Made by a program: the position numbers and the translations under genes | Notes under the pieces: model-generated | The model's database searches: none | What the model was told of the DNA's origin: nothing | The model's input: the letters and a program-made list of their open reading frames with translations, nothing else | Part shown: positions 34,802-46,872 of the stretch, piece after piece | How the letters are laid out: each line of letters opens with the position of its first letter | Numbering within the stretch: position 1 is the stretch's first letter | Source: Prinsepia uniflora | Taxonomy: Eukaryota; Streptophyta; Magnoliopsida; Rosales; Rosaceae | Direction of reading: 5' to 3' | Assembly (NCBI GenBank): GCA_032719365.1 | Contig: CM064866.1 | Span: 72,427,028-72,491,027, forward strand | DNA: 64,000 nucleotides

Positions 34802-37800
34802 ACGTGGTATCAGAGCAGGTTAGCTTATGGGGTATTATCAGAGCGAGGCTGCTTATCAGAGCTCAGTTAGCTCATATAAGAGCGGGGTTGTCTCTATTTG
34901 AGCAACCGTGTAGCTCTCGGAGTAATGCACAGGTCGAGGATGTGATATCTCAAGTGGCTACAGTTTGTTATCAACCTAATAGTTAGGGTGCCGGTACGAT
35001 AGTTAGTAGGATGGAATCGTGATATGTCTTGGTTCGGCACTAGATGTCGGGGTTGCCATAGTTCTGTCATGGATGATAGTGTGGGACCCTACGAATGGTG
35101 AATGTAGTATTACGTTAGAGTTTTGGATCGTGAGACGGTTAGTTGGGATCGTCTTCACGATGTTGTCGGTTCGGTTTGGCGATGGTTCGGAATTGTGACC
35201 AACCGTTGGTCGGATTCGGTTGATCGAATTTGGTTGAGTTTGATGGAATTACTGCAGTCGGCAGTTAGCAGTCGGTTTCTAGGAATACTAGTTGGATTGA
35301 CGGTAGGAATGGATTGACGTCTTTTCGATGTTAAGACCGCAGAGTCGGTCAGATTGTGGATTTTACTGCCTTATGCAGTTGGGTTCAGTGGAACTCTAGG
35401 TATGATCGTGGAACCCTACCTTATGGTGTATGGTTCAGAAATGTAAGTTGGTGAGTGGTGTGACTTTGACGACTATTCAGATTTGGGTTCGTTAGTTGGT
35501 CTAGTCATGTGAGCTTTTGTTGGGACTGCACTCTGCAGTCGAGGTTGTATTTATTGGTTAGACCTAGTTAGTTGTCGTGTTACTCAGTTGTGGTTTGGTG
35601 CAACTAAGGTCACGGGCGACCTGGTAGACGACATTGGTTTAGTCGAGTTACGACAGGTTAGAGATCGGTTGGATAGGTTACCAGGGTTGGCACTTGCCGA
35701 TGGAATCCCGGAGTAGGGATACAAAATAGTTAGTACGAGCAGTTGATTTCGTTGGATGCGGAGTCTAGATCGTGATGCCTTGTAGTTAGGTCTGCATGAG
35801 TCTGTGGCAGGCACTATTACCGAGAGTGGTTGTAGTTGTGATTGTTGGGAATCGGGGACGTTTTCCTTTTCTCGTATGAGATGTCAGGGTGATTGTACCC
35901 AGAGTTGTTGGGTACGAGGGAGGTAGAGTTTCTCCTTTTCGAGCAAAGGTACGGGGTCATCGCTCGGTATGAGCGGAGATCCAGGGTTGTCTTATTTGCA
36001 CACGTTGTGCTGATGCTGACAGATGGTGATACTGGTACTGGTGCTGGTACTGGTGCCGGTGATTGTTCGTTATTAGTCACGAGTCGGGATATGACTTCGT
36101 CGAGATAAGCATATGTTCGTTATCTGTGGTTCGGGAGTAGATCACGGATAGTGATGGACCGGATTGGATCCAGTGGCAAATAAGACTTGAGGAACGAGTA
36201 TTGTCATGGGGATTAGCGACCAGTTGGTCAGTGTTGGTTAGCATGGGTTAAGTACGATGGTATGCAGAGATTTGACTGCATATCACAACAGGAGTCTGTT
36301 GTGACCCTTCAATCGAGTGATACATCAGGATATGATGACTTGACATCCTTTTGGATGTACATAATTGGTCGTAAATGGGCATGTGACCGTAAATAGTCTA
36401 AAATGGAACACATAGTTGATGTCCGAGTATGTTGTTTCCAACATGGTTGGAACTGCGGAATCGCGAGAGGTTGCGATTGAGGTGACGAGTGGAATGCGGG
36501 TTTTCCGCATTGGTAATGAGTGTTTCGAAGTCATTAGGGTGACTTCTCAGGTTCTACCGTGGTAGATGGCGGTAGATGACGGTAGATGACGTTAGATGAT
36601 GGTTGTTGTCACCAGTACGCTGATCGTGTATTGGTTGGTGGACCCGGATTTGTCTTGGGTCATCAGGTGGAGTGAGTATATCGAAGTTAGGTGACTGAGA
36701 TTTCTCATCTTCTGCTTAGTGGCAGATGATATTGGGTTACATGACGTGGTGAGTGCAGCGAGTGTTGTTTGCATTCACGTAGGATGGATTTTGATGTCAT
36801 TATATTCGATCATCCTTGGTTTTTCCTCGGTGGAATGACAATGATTGATACGAAGTGATTGGGGAGAACCCACAGTATCGACGTGTCTCGTCGTTGACTC
36901 ATCTGTTTAGATGTGGGAATTTGTTAAAGAGTGATGTGACTGACGAAGGATTCATGAGGGTGTAATACCCTACGATCGGATCTAAGGTGGATTGTTAGCT
37001 GAGTGAGCATGTGTGGATCCTAGATGGATCGAGATTATGATGTTGAGGACTTTGGACGTTGTGACGATTAGGGATCGTGACGTCTATGGTGGGTTGACGT
37101 AGTAATGGATTTGGATCGTGATCTTGATGATCCAGATAGGTGGAGAGTTTATTGCTCTTACTTGAACGTTTGAGTTGAGGACGTTGGGAATTAACTTCTT
37201 TTCGAGGTAAATCTCATATGGCTTATTACTCGCCCAAGTAGTTGTCAGATGAGTAGGTTTCCGATGAGGTCAGATTTGGTCAACCTTAGAGATGTGTTGA
37301 TATTTGGATTGACTTCCCTATGAAGTCAATCAAATGTAATGTGTAATCAATTGAACAGGTATCCGATAGGTTCGGATATAGTGTGTCTCGGTAGACGTGA
37401 ATGATATTTCGGGTTTTGGAATCAGATTTATGGGTGACTATTCATGATTTGATTTTGGAACTTGAAAGAGGATCTCTGGATTTGGGTTTTAGAATCGGAT
37501 TCTGGGTGACGATTCAGGATTTGATTCTGGAGCTTGACAGTGGATTTTCTTTTATGGATTTGGGTTCGGAATGGTTATTCCAAATGCTAGCTACGGAATG
37601 ATGATTTCGGATTCGAATTTGGACATGGTTATCGATTTGATTGGGGGTTTGGATTCGGGATTTCTACGAAATTGCGGATTCGGATTCGGATTCGGATTTG
37701 GAAATGGAGGTTGAGTCGGAGTTGTAATCTGTCAAATACTGGATTGGACAGATGGACTCCATTATTGAAACGTGATTGCCTACAACCTAGGTCGTCGTTG

Positions 37801-38556
37801 TTGTTGTGGTAAACTGATTGATGGGTAGATGTACGTACCTTGTACGTTGTTCGAGGTACGATACTGGGCAGACTTGTCGTGCATGGCGACGGTATATAGG
37901 ATATACCAGTAGTAGGTTGGTGAACGTGTTGGTAGTCGGCTTAGTTCCGATACCATTGGATTAGTCGAGGACGTGGACTGGACATTAGATATTGTGCATT
38001 GGGTCATAGTGATTCTGATGGGTCTAGTTACACACAGGACGAGTTAAATGTTGGTGATTGTATACTCAGGTTGAGTGAGTTGGTGGTTAGTGTAACCACG
38101 AGTGTATCGTGTCAATATTCGACTGGCGACTGTCAAGTGGTGACAGTTTGTCGAAGGTGTCAACGAGGATCGTTGAGTGAGGTCTGATGACTCCCGGTGG
38201 GAGTAGACGTCAAGATAGTTTAGTGTTTGAGCAAGAAAACTTCGAGTTGTTGTGTCAATGAAATACTAGATTTGACAATTGGTGTCAATTCATAACGTAT
38301 GGCTACTGTCATTCGACGTGGTCGAATGTAGTCGATACGACATGAGTATTAGTGGTACGTCTGGGTGCAGACAAGTTTTGTGATCAGTATTGGGTGTACT
38401 AGTGTACACGTGTTGCGAGATCGAATTATTTCCACGAGGTGGATGTGGAATCAGAATAGTTGGAGTTCCAAGAACGAAACTAAATTAAGGAGCGAAGAAC
38501 GGTTGAAATTAGGTCGGTTGGAATTTCGAGGACGAAATTAATTAAGGAGGGAAGGT
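34802..38556 (+). other. Element E internal region, no coding domains
   Basis: About 3.75 kb. The PBS TGGTATCAGAGC is at 34805-34816, followed by two further TATCAGAGC copies (34836-34844, 34854-34862). The remainder has only short ORFs, with simple local repeats such as ggattcggattcgga near 37675-37700 and gttgttgttgtgg near 37796. It is homologous in reverse to parts of element F and of the outer element. A duplicated pre-PPT block, gaacgaaactaaattaagga (about 38472) and gacgaaattaattaagga (about 38531), precedes the LTR. No function beyond replication signals is supported. Confidence 0.75.
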
Positions 38557-40598
38557 TGTAAAGACCCGTCCCATTACGTAGATTGGGATGTCCGATGGCC
38601 GAGGGCTGAGGACCATTACGTAGATTGGGACAATATGGTCGATTTTGCACGATGAGGTCGATTCTGCGCAATATGGTCGATTTTGCATGATTAGGAAATG
38701 GTTATTAGGTTTCTAGGGACTTGATATGAAGGTTTTGATGGGGTTTAACGGCTAAGAATCCGTGGGAAGGAAAATGGAAAAACAAGGCGGTGAGGCCCTT
38801 CGATTATAGGTAGGATTTAGGCGTTTTTAGTTAGGTTTAATGATTGGGGTTGATAGAGAATGAAGAAATAGGAATTATAGGATTAATTAGAGCTTGAATC
38901 GGACCAAAACAGAGGGGAAAAACTGCTGAACCGGTCACGCCGGTTCAGACCGGTCCAGAACCAGAAAACCGGTTCAACTGATGTAGGTGACGATGAATAG
39001 TACACAGGGCCTTCTTGGGGAGCGTGAGGGCGCGTGCCCATAATTTGGGGAAGTGTTCAACATATGAAATCATCTATTCGATGTAATGAACATTTTGGGA
39101 CTGGTTTCGTGTCCGTCAGACATCGTTTCGATAGGTTTCGGGGTGTCCGAAGGTTTAGGATCGAGTTTAAAAATAGTTAAAAATACCGAAAAATTACGGG
39201 GCTTTAATGGGAGGTTAATTAAGTAGTTAGTAACCTTTTATTACGATTTGGATAGGTTCGGGAGTCCCGGTGACTGTGATTGGCTCAGGAGAACCGTATG
39301 GCACGCAAATCGATGTGGCAGCTCGGACGGTTTGTGAGTGGACCTTGTTTTCTAAATTGGTGCATGCATAAATGTTTATTATATGTTTTAATACATGTTT
39401 GGTAATTTCATGGGTGAATTTGGTTGTGGTTACGTATGGGAACGTATTTCGAGGTTTCGGCCCTATACGGTGCCTATACGGGTTTGTATATCTTTATGGT
39501 TTAAATGATTTGGATTTGGATTTCCAAAAGGATAAACTCGGGTATGAGACCCATTTGGTTTTGTCTCGGGCATATGACCTCAGTATCGGGCACGGTGCCC
39601 AGCTGATGTCATATGTTCGGGCACGAGACCCAGGTTACTTTACGGTTTTGATTTCAGGTCAGGGAACCTTACATAGATTTCCAGGTTCATGACGGTTTAT
39701 GGGAACCGACATGAAACCTTGTTATGGTATCGTGGTTCATGATGGGTTATGGGAACCGGCATGAACCCTGGTTATGTTATTATGGTACATGACGGTTTAT
39801 GGGAACCGGACATGGAGGATATGGTCTATATGTATATGAACGGGATATTATGGATCATAACGGTTTAGGGGAACCAGGCATGGATATTTGTATTATGTAT
39901 ATATATGTGCATATACCTTCCTTTAATTCTGTTATCTCCTCCGGGGAGGGTCGTTGGCCTGGGTGGACCCCGGAGTAGTCACGGAGCACCGACTGAGTGG
40001 AGTCACCCCCCAGTTGGGTTCCTTACTCTCAGGAAGGCTATGGTTACTATAACCTCGAGTAGGATCAGTGGTCTGCGGACATTGACCTTGACTTTAAGAA
40101 GACTCAGATTGAGACCCGGGTAGCACACGCGTAGCTTTGGATACCGTGACAGGATTGGTTATGTGACTTATATGTATATATGATATATGATATGATATAT
40201 GAGATGTGATGTGTGGTTACACAGGTTTTGGGCAGTGTCCCGTATATTTGATTTGATTATGGTTTTTGGCTTAGTTCCCACAGATGGTTCCATTTGGTTA
40301 AATGGTTTTCGAATGCATGCATGCTTTTTAGTGAAGGGTACAAATGTCTTTATGGAAATGTTTTTATAAACTTTTGTTTTGTCCACTCACAGCTTTTAAT
40401 GTTTTGACTGCCCTTCAGGTTGACAGCGGATGTGGACTGTAGCAGAGACCGAGATATCACATACCTCCTTCGGATCCTGGCGTACTCTGATAGCCCGAGA
40501 GGGCAAAGGTCGGAAATATCCCTAGTCTGACACTTCGTGTCAGACGGGAGCAGGGTCATCCCGCGTTAATCCCGGGGGGATTGGGATGGGTCCTGTCA
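38557..40598 (+). repeat. Element E 3' LTR with shortened U3
   Basis: Starts TGTAAAGACCCGTCCC and is colinear with the 5' LTR from about 32860 onward. Two parts of U3 are missing, including box 1. The direct repeat ccattacgtagattggga flanks a retained 40-bp piece at 38572-38635, as expected from deletion between short repeats. Confidence 0.85.
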
Positions 40599-43500
40599 GT
40601 GGGTCCCAGATATTTTTTTTTCTGGCGCAATGAATGAGTGACACTTGAGAGACAGAAAGGTGCTGTGGAGCTAAGGGATGGCAAGAGGCAGCAAGACCGC
40701 CGTCCACGGCGGATGAACGATAAAACACGAACCCCTTTGTTTTTCAAAATTCAAATTCCTCATTTTGGACGTTTAGGAAGAACTTTGGTGATGTTGTGAT
40801 GTTTGTTGGGTTCATATAATACCTAGAAGTGACTTTAGACGGGAGAAAAGGGCTGAAACGCCCTGGGGTTGGCCGAGAAAAATAGGGGTCGTGGGTTCAT
40901 TTTGCACAGTAGGGTTTTAGGCGTCTTTCCTTGGGTTCAAGGATTTGAATAGATGGAAAATTATGAGATAGGAAGTTTATGATTGGATTGGATCGAATTG
41001 GACGAAAAATGAGGGAAATATAGCCTTGGACCGGTCACGCCGGTTCAGGGACACCGACTGTACAAGACCGAACCGGATCAGCTGGTTTGTTGAAGGTTGA
41101 AGATAACTGTGTAGGGCGCGTGAGCCACACGCGCAACCCCTTTGGACGGTGAGTGGGGGCATGTGAAGCATTTTCTGTGGAGGGTTCCAACATTTGAAAT
41201 CATCTATTCGATATAACGAACATTTTGGGACTGGTTTCGAGTCGATCGGACACTGTTTCGATATAGTTTGGGACGTCCGAAGGTTTAGGATCGGGTTTAA
41301 AAATAGTTAAAAATTTCAGAAAATTACGAGACTTTAGTGAGGGGTTATTTAAGTAGTTAGTAACCTCATATTACTATTTGGACTGGTTTGGGAACCCCGG
41401 AGATGGCGATTGGCCCGGGAGTGGCTTATGGTGCGCGTATCGAGGAGCGACTTATGGTGCGCGTATTGAGGCGCGGTTTCTGACGGTCTATGAGTGGACT
41501 TGTTTTATGAATTCAATGCATGCATAAATGTTTTATATGCTTTAATGAACATGTTTTATGATGCCATGAGTGCATTTGTTTGTGGTAGTTAGGATTTACG
41601 AATTTGCACGTATTGCTAGGTTTTGATTTTATACGGCACTTATATGTGCTATGCTTTCTACGATGGTTTAAATGAAATGATTTCGAATTTAGAAAATGGA
41701 ATTGGGCATGATACCCATTTGATTTACAAACCCTTGGACTTAGAGTCCATTTGATTTTATGGGAAATCGGATTGAAAACCCATTTGAGTCATACGATCGG
41801 GCCGAGGGCCTCGTTGGTTAGAAATTCGGGCTTGAGGCCTAGTTGATTTTAGTATTGGGCTTGAAGCTCGATTGAGTGTGAAATCGGGCTTGAGGCCCCG
41901 TTGATTTATGGTATCGGGCTTGAGGCCCCGTTGGTTATGATATCGGGCTAGAGACCCAATTGATTGTAAAATCGGGCTTGAAGCCCCGTTGGATCATAAA
42001 ATCGGGCTTGAGCCCCAGTTTGGTTTATAAAATGAGAATTCGGGCATGAGACCTTATTAAACTGTGGATTTAGGCCGAGGTCTGTGAAAGTAGACTTGAA
42101 TCGGATTTGAGGAATCCCGTTGAGATTCGGGTATGAGACCCAGTTAAATGGAGATTTGAAAGAAAGTATTTTCGAAAATGTATATACCCTACATATGAGT
42201 TGATTGGTCTCTTCCAGCCGTCGACCTAGAGATTCACGATCCACTACCCGGAATGAGTATCCCCATAGGGAGCACATTCGAGGAGTGGATGTTATGATAT
42301 GGTCTCGGACTAGGTCTGGAGACAGTCATCCAGACTTTGTGGTTCTTGGATGTTGGATAGAGCCTACTAGATGGAGAATTCCTGGGGGTAGACTCGAAGT
42401 GAGATCCTGAGTAGTGTGTACACTTATATAGATTAATCGTGACATATATCGAGGATGTGTTCCCTAGGGGTTGTGTGCCCCGAGTTGGCATCTCATCTTA
42501 GATGCCGAGGATGGGTTCTATGTATGTATATATGTACGTGACATGACCCACCCCCAATCCCCGGGATTAAGGGCTAAGTCATGCTCCTGTCTAACCCACG
42601 TGCAACACGAAGGTTAAATGCTTGTTCAACCCCGGTGGAACACGTAAGCTAGACAAGGGATCTCAGGTCAACATATTAAAAATTGACTTGGGTTAACCAG
42701 AGTTCGCAGCTTTACTGTGGATCGTGTGTGTGATGTCTCCTACGCGGTGTCCACCACCCGCCAATCTGGCTTATCCTGATAGTTCCCAGACTGCCACTAC
42801 ATCTCTGCCAAGCAAATCAACTCAACCAACTTCCAGTCCATCTCGTAATCCTTTTATTTTCATCGAGGACAACACTTTTCCAAGTCATACCCGCAGTACC
42901 TCGAATATTGCACCAGCCGACACTCACGGCTCAACTCCTACTAGGTACGTGACAACACCACCACTACCAGTCTCATCATCCTTGATCCTTTTTCGAGTCA
43001 AGCGTACCTCGTACCAATACTTCAGTACATCGTGCGAATTTGCCATTAAAAGGTACAAATATCAAGTACACTAATTCACAAGATGGCATCTACCGACCTC
43101 GGTACTCCCATGCATCAATACCCATTCAAGGATCCGTATTACTTTCGTCAGCGATTCGCGCCGACGCCACTGGAGTCACAATGTACTCGCTCACACCACT
43201 AACTCAACCAATCATCTCACTGGTGGTTCGAGTATCCACCAACACTATCAACCTGTGGAAACTCCATCAACGTTCTACACCACCTGTCTGCAACTAGACC
43301 TTATCACATACCTGTTTAATCGTAAGCACACAACAGCTTCTGGGTCCCACCAGCCACTCATGGCTCTGAGCATCCAGCTCACATCAGTACTGACTCCTGC
43401 CAACTAGTCAGATCACTCAAGATCACTCGGATCCAGTCCACAACTCAACTAGTCAATCGTATCGGATTAGGAAGACAACTAGCAAGACAACCAACAACAA

Positions 43501-44940
43501 ACCTCGGCACCAGCCGATCACCAACATCTCTACCTGAACATCACGATGTACGTCCGATCGCATCGACATGGTTCCGATCACTGAATAACCTGTACACACA
43601 CATGTCAAGTACATGTACCAAACACACGCAACAACAACAACCCTACAAAAAGTTTAGTCAAACAGAGATATTTTAGAATACCTCAAACACAGCTCGTAGA
43701 GCACATCCTCAAGTACTTCCAACGACATCCTACAGTAAGTCCATCAATCAACCACATCGGCATCAGCCTAGCTCTACTTCACCCAAAATCCATCCAACAA
43801 CACTATAGTGTACCCATCACCCTCACAGGGTATCTCCAGGGCACACAAAAATCCTCATAACTATACTGTTTACCGCCTGCCTACAAGCCAATCACGCTAC
43901 TTTTGCAATCCGTCTGTCCAATCCTACCACTAGGCTGAACTCAAGTCCCTTCCAAGTCTCTTCCAAGTCTCCCGGTCTCCTGGGTCTTGATAGGTCCTCA
44001 AATAAGCATTATTTTATATTATTTTATACCCTTATACTTGACTTTTAATATTAAAATAATAAATAATTAGATAAAATATTTTATTTTGTGTTATTTCTGT
44101 TTAAATAAATAAAGCTTGTAATTTGGAGCATTTTGGCGAAAGAATCGTCCCGATCGGATTTATAACGAAGAAATTATGGACGGAATTCGATTGAATTATA
44201 TTTGTTAATTATTTTTATTATTTCTTTTGCACAGCCCAATCCATTTGATGAAACCGGCCCAGCCCAAATTGCCAGCAGCCCAGCCATCGCAGGAAACAGC
44301 CCAAGACCAAGTTCAAATCTGGCCCAATCACGGCCCTGCCTACGTCACCTGCGCCCTGGCCCGTACCTCTCTCCAGTCCACCTGCTGGCTAGTGCAACAC
44401 TTCCAGCCCAGCCTCGGCCCGCGCGAAAGAGAAGCTCGGCCCGAGTAGCCCAGCCTCGGCCCGCGCGAAAGAGAAGCTCGGCCCGAGTCGCCCAGCCCGC
44501 ATTCCGTCTCCTGCTCGGTCCGCGTCGCAGATCCAATCCGCCTGCAGCACCCAACCACCCACCTGCATCAACCCATACCTTTCTGCCGCTGTCTCATTGC
44601 ACAGCTACTCCAGGCCGTACGAACCCATCATACGCCAGGCCCGTGCAACTTCTCCAGCCCTACGGCCTGCTCACCACTCCACCTAACCGCGCAGCCCACT
44701 TGCGTGCTCTGAGCCCAGCTGCAGCCTTCAACAGTGCAGCCCAGCTGCACCAAACAGTGCACCAGCAGCCCAACAGTCCCATTTTCTCCTATTTCTTTTA
44801 TTTTCAGCCACAAATTAATTCCAAACCTTACCTAAATTTCATCATTAAACATCATTGTTCATAATTAGTCATCATTTCATTTTCTTTTATTTTATTGTAA
44901 TTTTTAATTACTTTATTTATTTTTAGTAGCTTTTTCCTCC

Positions 44941-44950
44941 TATAAATAAG
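44941..44950 (+). promoter_or_regulatory. Athila TATA box
   Basis: TATAAATAAG, also present in the 3' LTR at 56596-56605. Transcription would start about 30 bp downstream, placing the U3/R border near 44970. Confidence 0.55.
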
Positions 44951-45367
44951 AGTTCATTTTCACTTGAAAGGGGGACTTGGTATTGAGAAAGAACTCCAAA
45001 ACACAAAATTGTATCTTTCCTTTAGAAATATCAAGCCTAGTATTTCCGTTGCAATTCTTGAGTTTAAGTTCGCATTCTCGTGTTTATTCATCCATCTTCA
45101 TAAGGTTTCTTCTGCTGTCAGAAAATCTTATGAATAACATGTCATTTTTATTCCATCCATTTTCGGAATCCAATCACAAGCTTTCTTGGATTCCGAAGGT
45201 GTAACTTGTTCTTTCCTTTGCTTAAACTCTCATTGTTGTTTCGGTTTTATTTTCTTTAGTTCAATATTTTTGTGGGTATTTTCTTTCTAACTTTTGTAGA
45301 CAAGGATATTATTATAATGTGTTCTACTTTTCAAACTTCATTTACTTCATATATTTGAGTGCTTAAG

Positions 45368-45509
45368 CTTCAATTTTATACTAAGTGTTTATGACCGCGT
45401 TTCGGTGCACTTAGTATAAAATTGAAGAGATTTAAATGTTTAATACACATTCAAATCATAAACATTGGGTTAATCAATTTATAAGTGTTTATGACCGCGT
45501 TTCGGTGCA
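45368..45509 (+). repeat. Hairpin and 26-nt repeat pair in the Athila LTR
   Basis: A perfect 20-bp stem (45368-45387 with 45408-45427) encloses a 20-nt loop, tttatgaccgcgtttcggtg. The sequence across its loop recurs exactly 100 bp later (45384-45409 and 45484-45509), again flanked by partial inverted arms (ttataagtg/catttataa). The 3' LTR has both copies (57034-57059, 57134-57159) with one change. Confidence 0.8.
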
Positions 45510-45986
45510 TTTATAATGTTTATAAAATGTATGCATGAGTGAGATGGTGAAAGTATAATTTTGTGATGTATTCAAACTTTGCAAATGTTAGAGTGTTGGT
45601 AGATTTTGTGTTTAAAGAAAGTCCACTTGTATATATGTTAAAATAGGAATAGAATTAGTTCATTTATGTCTTTACTTATTTTGCATAATCAAAATCCCTA
45701 AAACCCCATCTTTATTCTTTCATTCGTTTAATTCATTTATTCGTTATTTCATTAATTTATTGATTCTCTTATTTATTAATTCGTTTATTCCCTTATTCGT
45801 TAATTCTTTAATTCTTTATTACTTGATTATTCAATTAATTAATTATGTGATTATTTAAATCTTTAATTCTTTAATTCTTTAATTCTTCAATTCATTAATT
45901 ATTCTTCATTCTTTTTAACTAACATATTATTAATATTCCCTAATTTCCCCAGTTAAGAACGATCCCTACTTACCAATATTATAACT

Positions 45987-46769
45987 TAGGCCTCGTCATT
46001 GGGCCGAGTGGAGCAAGCCCGGCCCAAAATTATTGGGCTTGAGTCTGGCCGGGCCGGGCCTATTTCATAATTTAAAAAATACCGGGCCTGGTCGGGCGGG
46101 CTTGATCATAAATATGAAAGCCCATGTCCTTTGTCGGGCCGGGTTTGGGCCGGGCTTTTATCGGGCTTTACGGGTCGGGCCTACTAAGCCCACTTGGCTG
46201 GGCCTACTAAGCCCATTTGTACCTACCTAATTGTCAAAAAAAAGTGAGTTGAGCTTAAATATTATTATCGAATATTGAAATAAGTTAAGGAGGGGTACTA
46301 TTGGATTTGGAGAATTGACTTAACTTTTCGACCATAAAACCGAGATAGGATAAAGAGGTCGATAAGAGAGTCAGAGACCTAGCGAGTTTTTTTTAATTTA
46401 GGGTTAGGGTTTGGTTTGGGCATTGGGCTTTTAAATGACACTAGGTTGAGATTTGGTTGGAGTTTTGGATTTTAGCTATGATAGTAGTAACAAGATTGTA
46501 CTGGGTATCAATTCTTAATTTATAATTATTTTATATTTTCGGGTTTATGGGTCGGGTTTACCCGGGCGAGTCGGGTTGGGCTTACCGGGCTTTATCGGGC
46601 TCGGGCCTATCGGGCCTAGCGGGCTTGAATACCCTAAGCCCAAGTCCAGCCCGTCAACATGCGGGCCGGGCAGGCCCACAGCCCATATCGGGCCGGGTCG
46701 GGCTTTTTGTCATCGGGCCTATCGGGTACCCATAAACCCGTGGGCTTCTGGGCCAAATGATGAGGGCTA
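45987..46769. mobile_element. Non-autonomous hAT-like DNA transposon (783 bp)
   Basis: Terminal inverted repeats TAGGCCTCGTCATTGGGCC and TAGCCCTCATCATTTGGCC (16 of 19 match), with 8-bp flanks ttataact (45979-45986) and ctataact (46770-46777). The 3' LTR of the same Athila copy has a single ctataact and no insert, giving a clean empty site. The interior is rich in cgggcc/gggctt repeats and has no transposase, so it needs a source element in trans. Short ORFs inside are GP-rich artefacts. Confidence 0.85.
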
Positions 46770-46854
46770 CTATAACTACACAAAAGGGTTTAAATTTGCA
46801 TAATACTCAAATTACATGTTTAATTTAATGCGTAGTTTGGGCGTTATCAATTTT

Positions 46855-46872
46855 TGGCGCCGTTGCCGGGGA
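46855..46872 (+). other. Athila primer binding site (Asp tRNA type)
   Basis: TGGCGCCGTTGCCGGGGA, 18 nt and 5 nt after the LTR. It is the complement of the 3' end of plant tRNA-Asp, the usual Athila primer. Confidence 0.93.

Larger units (their letters stand above)
32081..40598 (+). mobile_element. Element E: long non-coding (LARD-like) LTR element
   Basis: 5' LTR 32081-34801 (2721 bp), PBS 34805-34816, internal 34802-38556 with no gag or pol domain, PPT at about 38541-38556, 3' LTR 38557-40598 (2042 bp), perfect TSD gtggg (32076-32080, 40599-40603). The 3' LTR lacks about 680 bp of U3. Large size, intact cis signals and absence of genes fit a LARD-type non-autonomous element. Shared PBS, pre-PPT hairpin and LTR plan suggest that chromoviruses like A and B supplied the enzymes. 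Confidence 0.88.
43988..46849 (+). repeat. Athila 5' LTR (2862 bp including a nested hAT element)
   Basis: TGATAGGTCC to gtttgggcgttatca. It is longer than the 3' LTR through the hAT insertion (783 bp plus 8-bp TSD), a tandem copy of a 42-bp cagcctcggcccgcg unit (about 44411-44494) and small indels. TATAAATAAG is at 44941-44950. The proline-rich ORF 44202-44864 lies in U3 and stays open across the 42-bp duplication, but it is C-rich non-coding in character. Confidence 0.93.

Noticed and set aside
41820..42010. CRISPR-like array of evenly spaced short repeats
   Set aside because: Repeats are degenerate, self-complementary LTR units in a plant nuclear context without cas genes or unique spacers.
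42724..43074. 116-codon ORF as a gene in element F
   Set aside because: Low-complexity Ser/Thr/Pro composition, no domain, and it spans the LTR/internal junction.
44202..44864. 220-codon proline/serine-rich ORF in the Athila 5' LTR (and 206 codons at 55899-56519)
   Set aside because: It lies in U3 upstream of the TATA box, its bias follows a C-rich, agccc-repeating base composition, and conservation between the copies only reflects LTR identity. The 42-bp duplication keeps frame by chance or because it is a multiple of three.
46033..46803. Glycine/proline-rich ORFs within the hAT element
   Set aside because: They are translations of the cgggcc/gggctt repeats and have no transposase motif.
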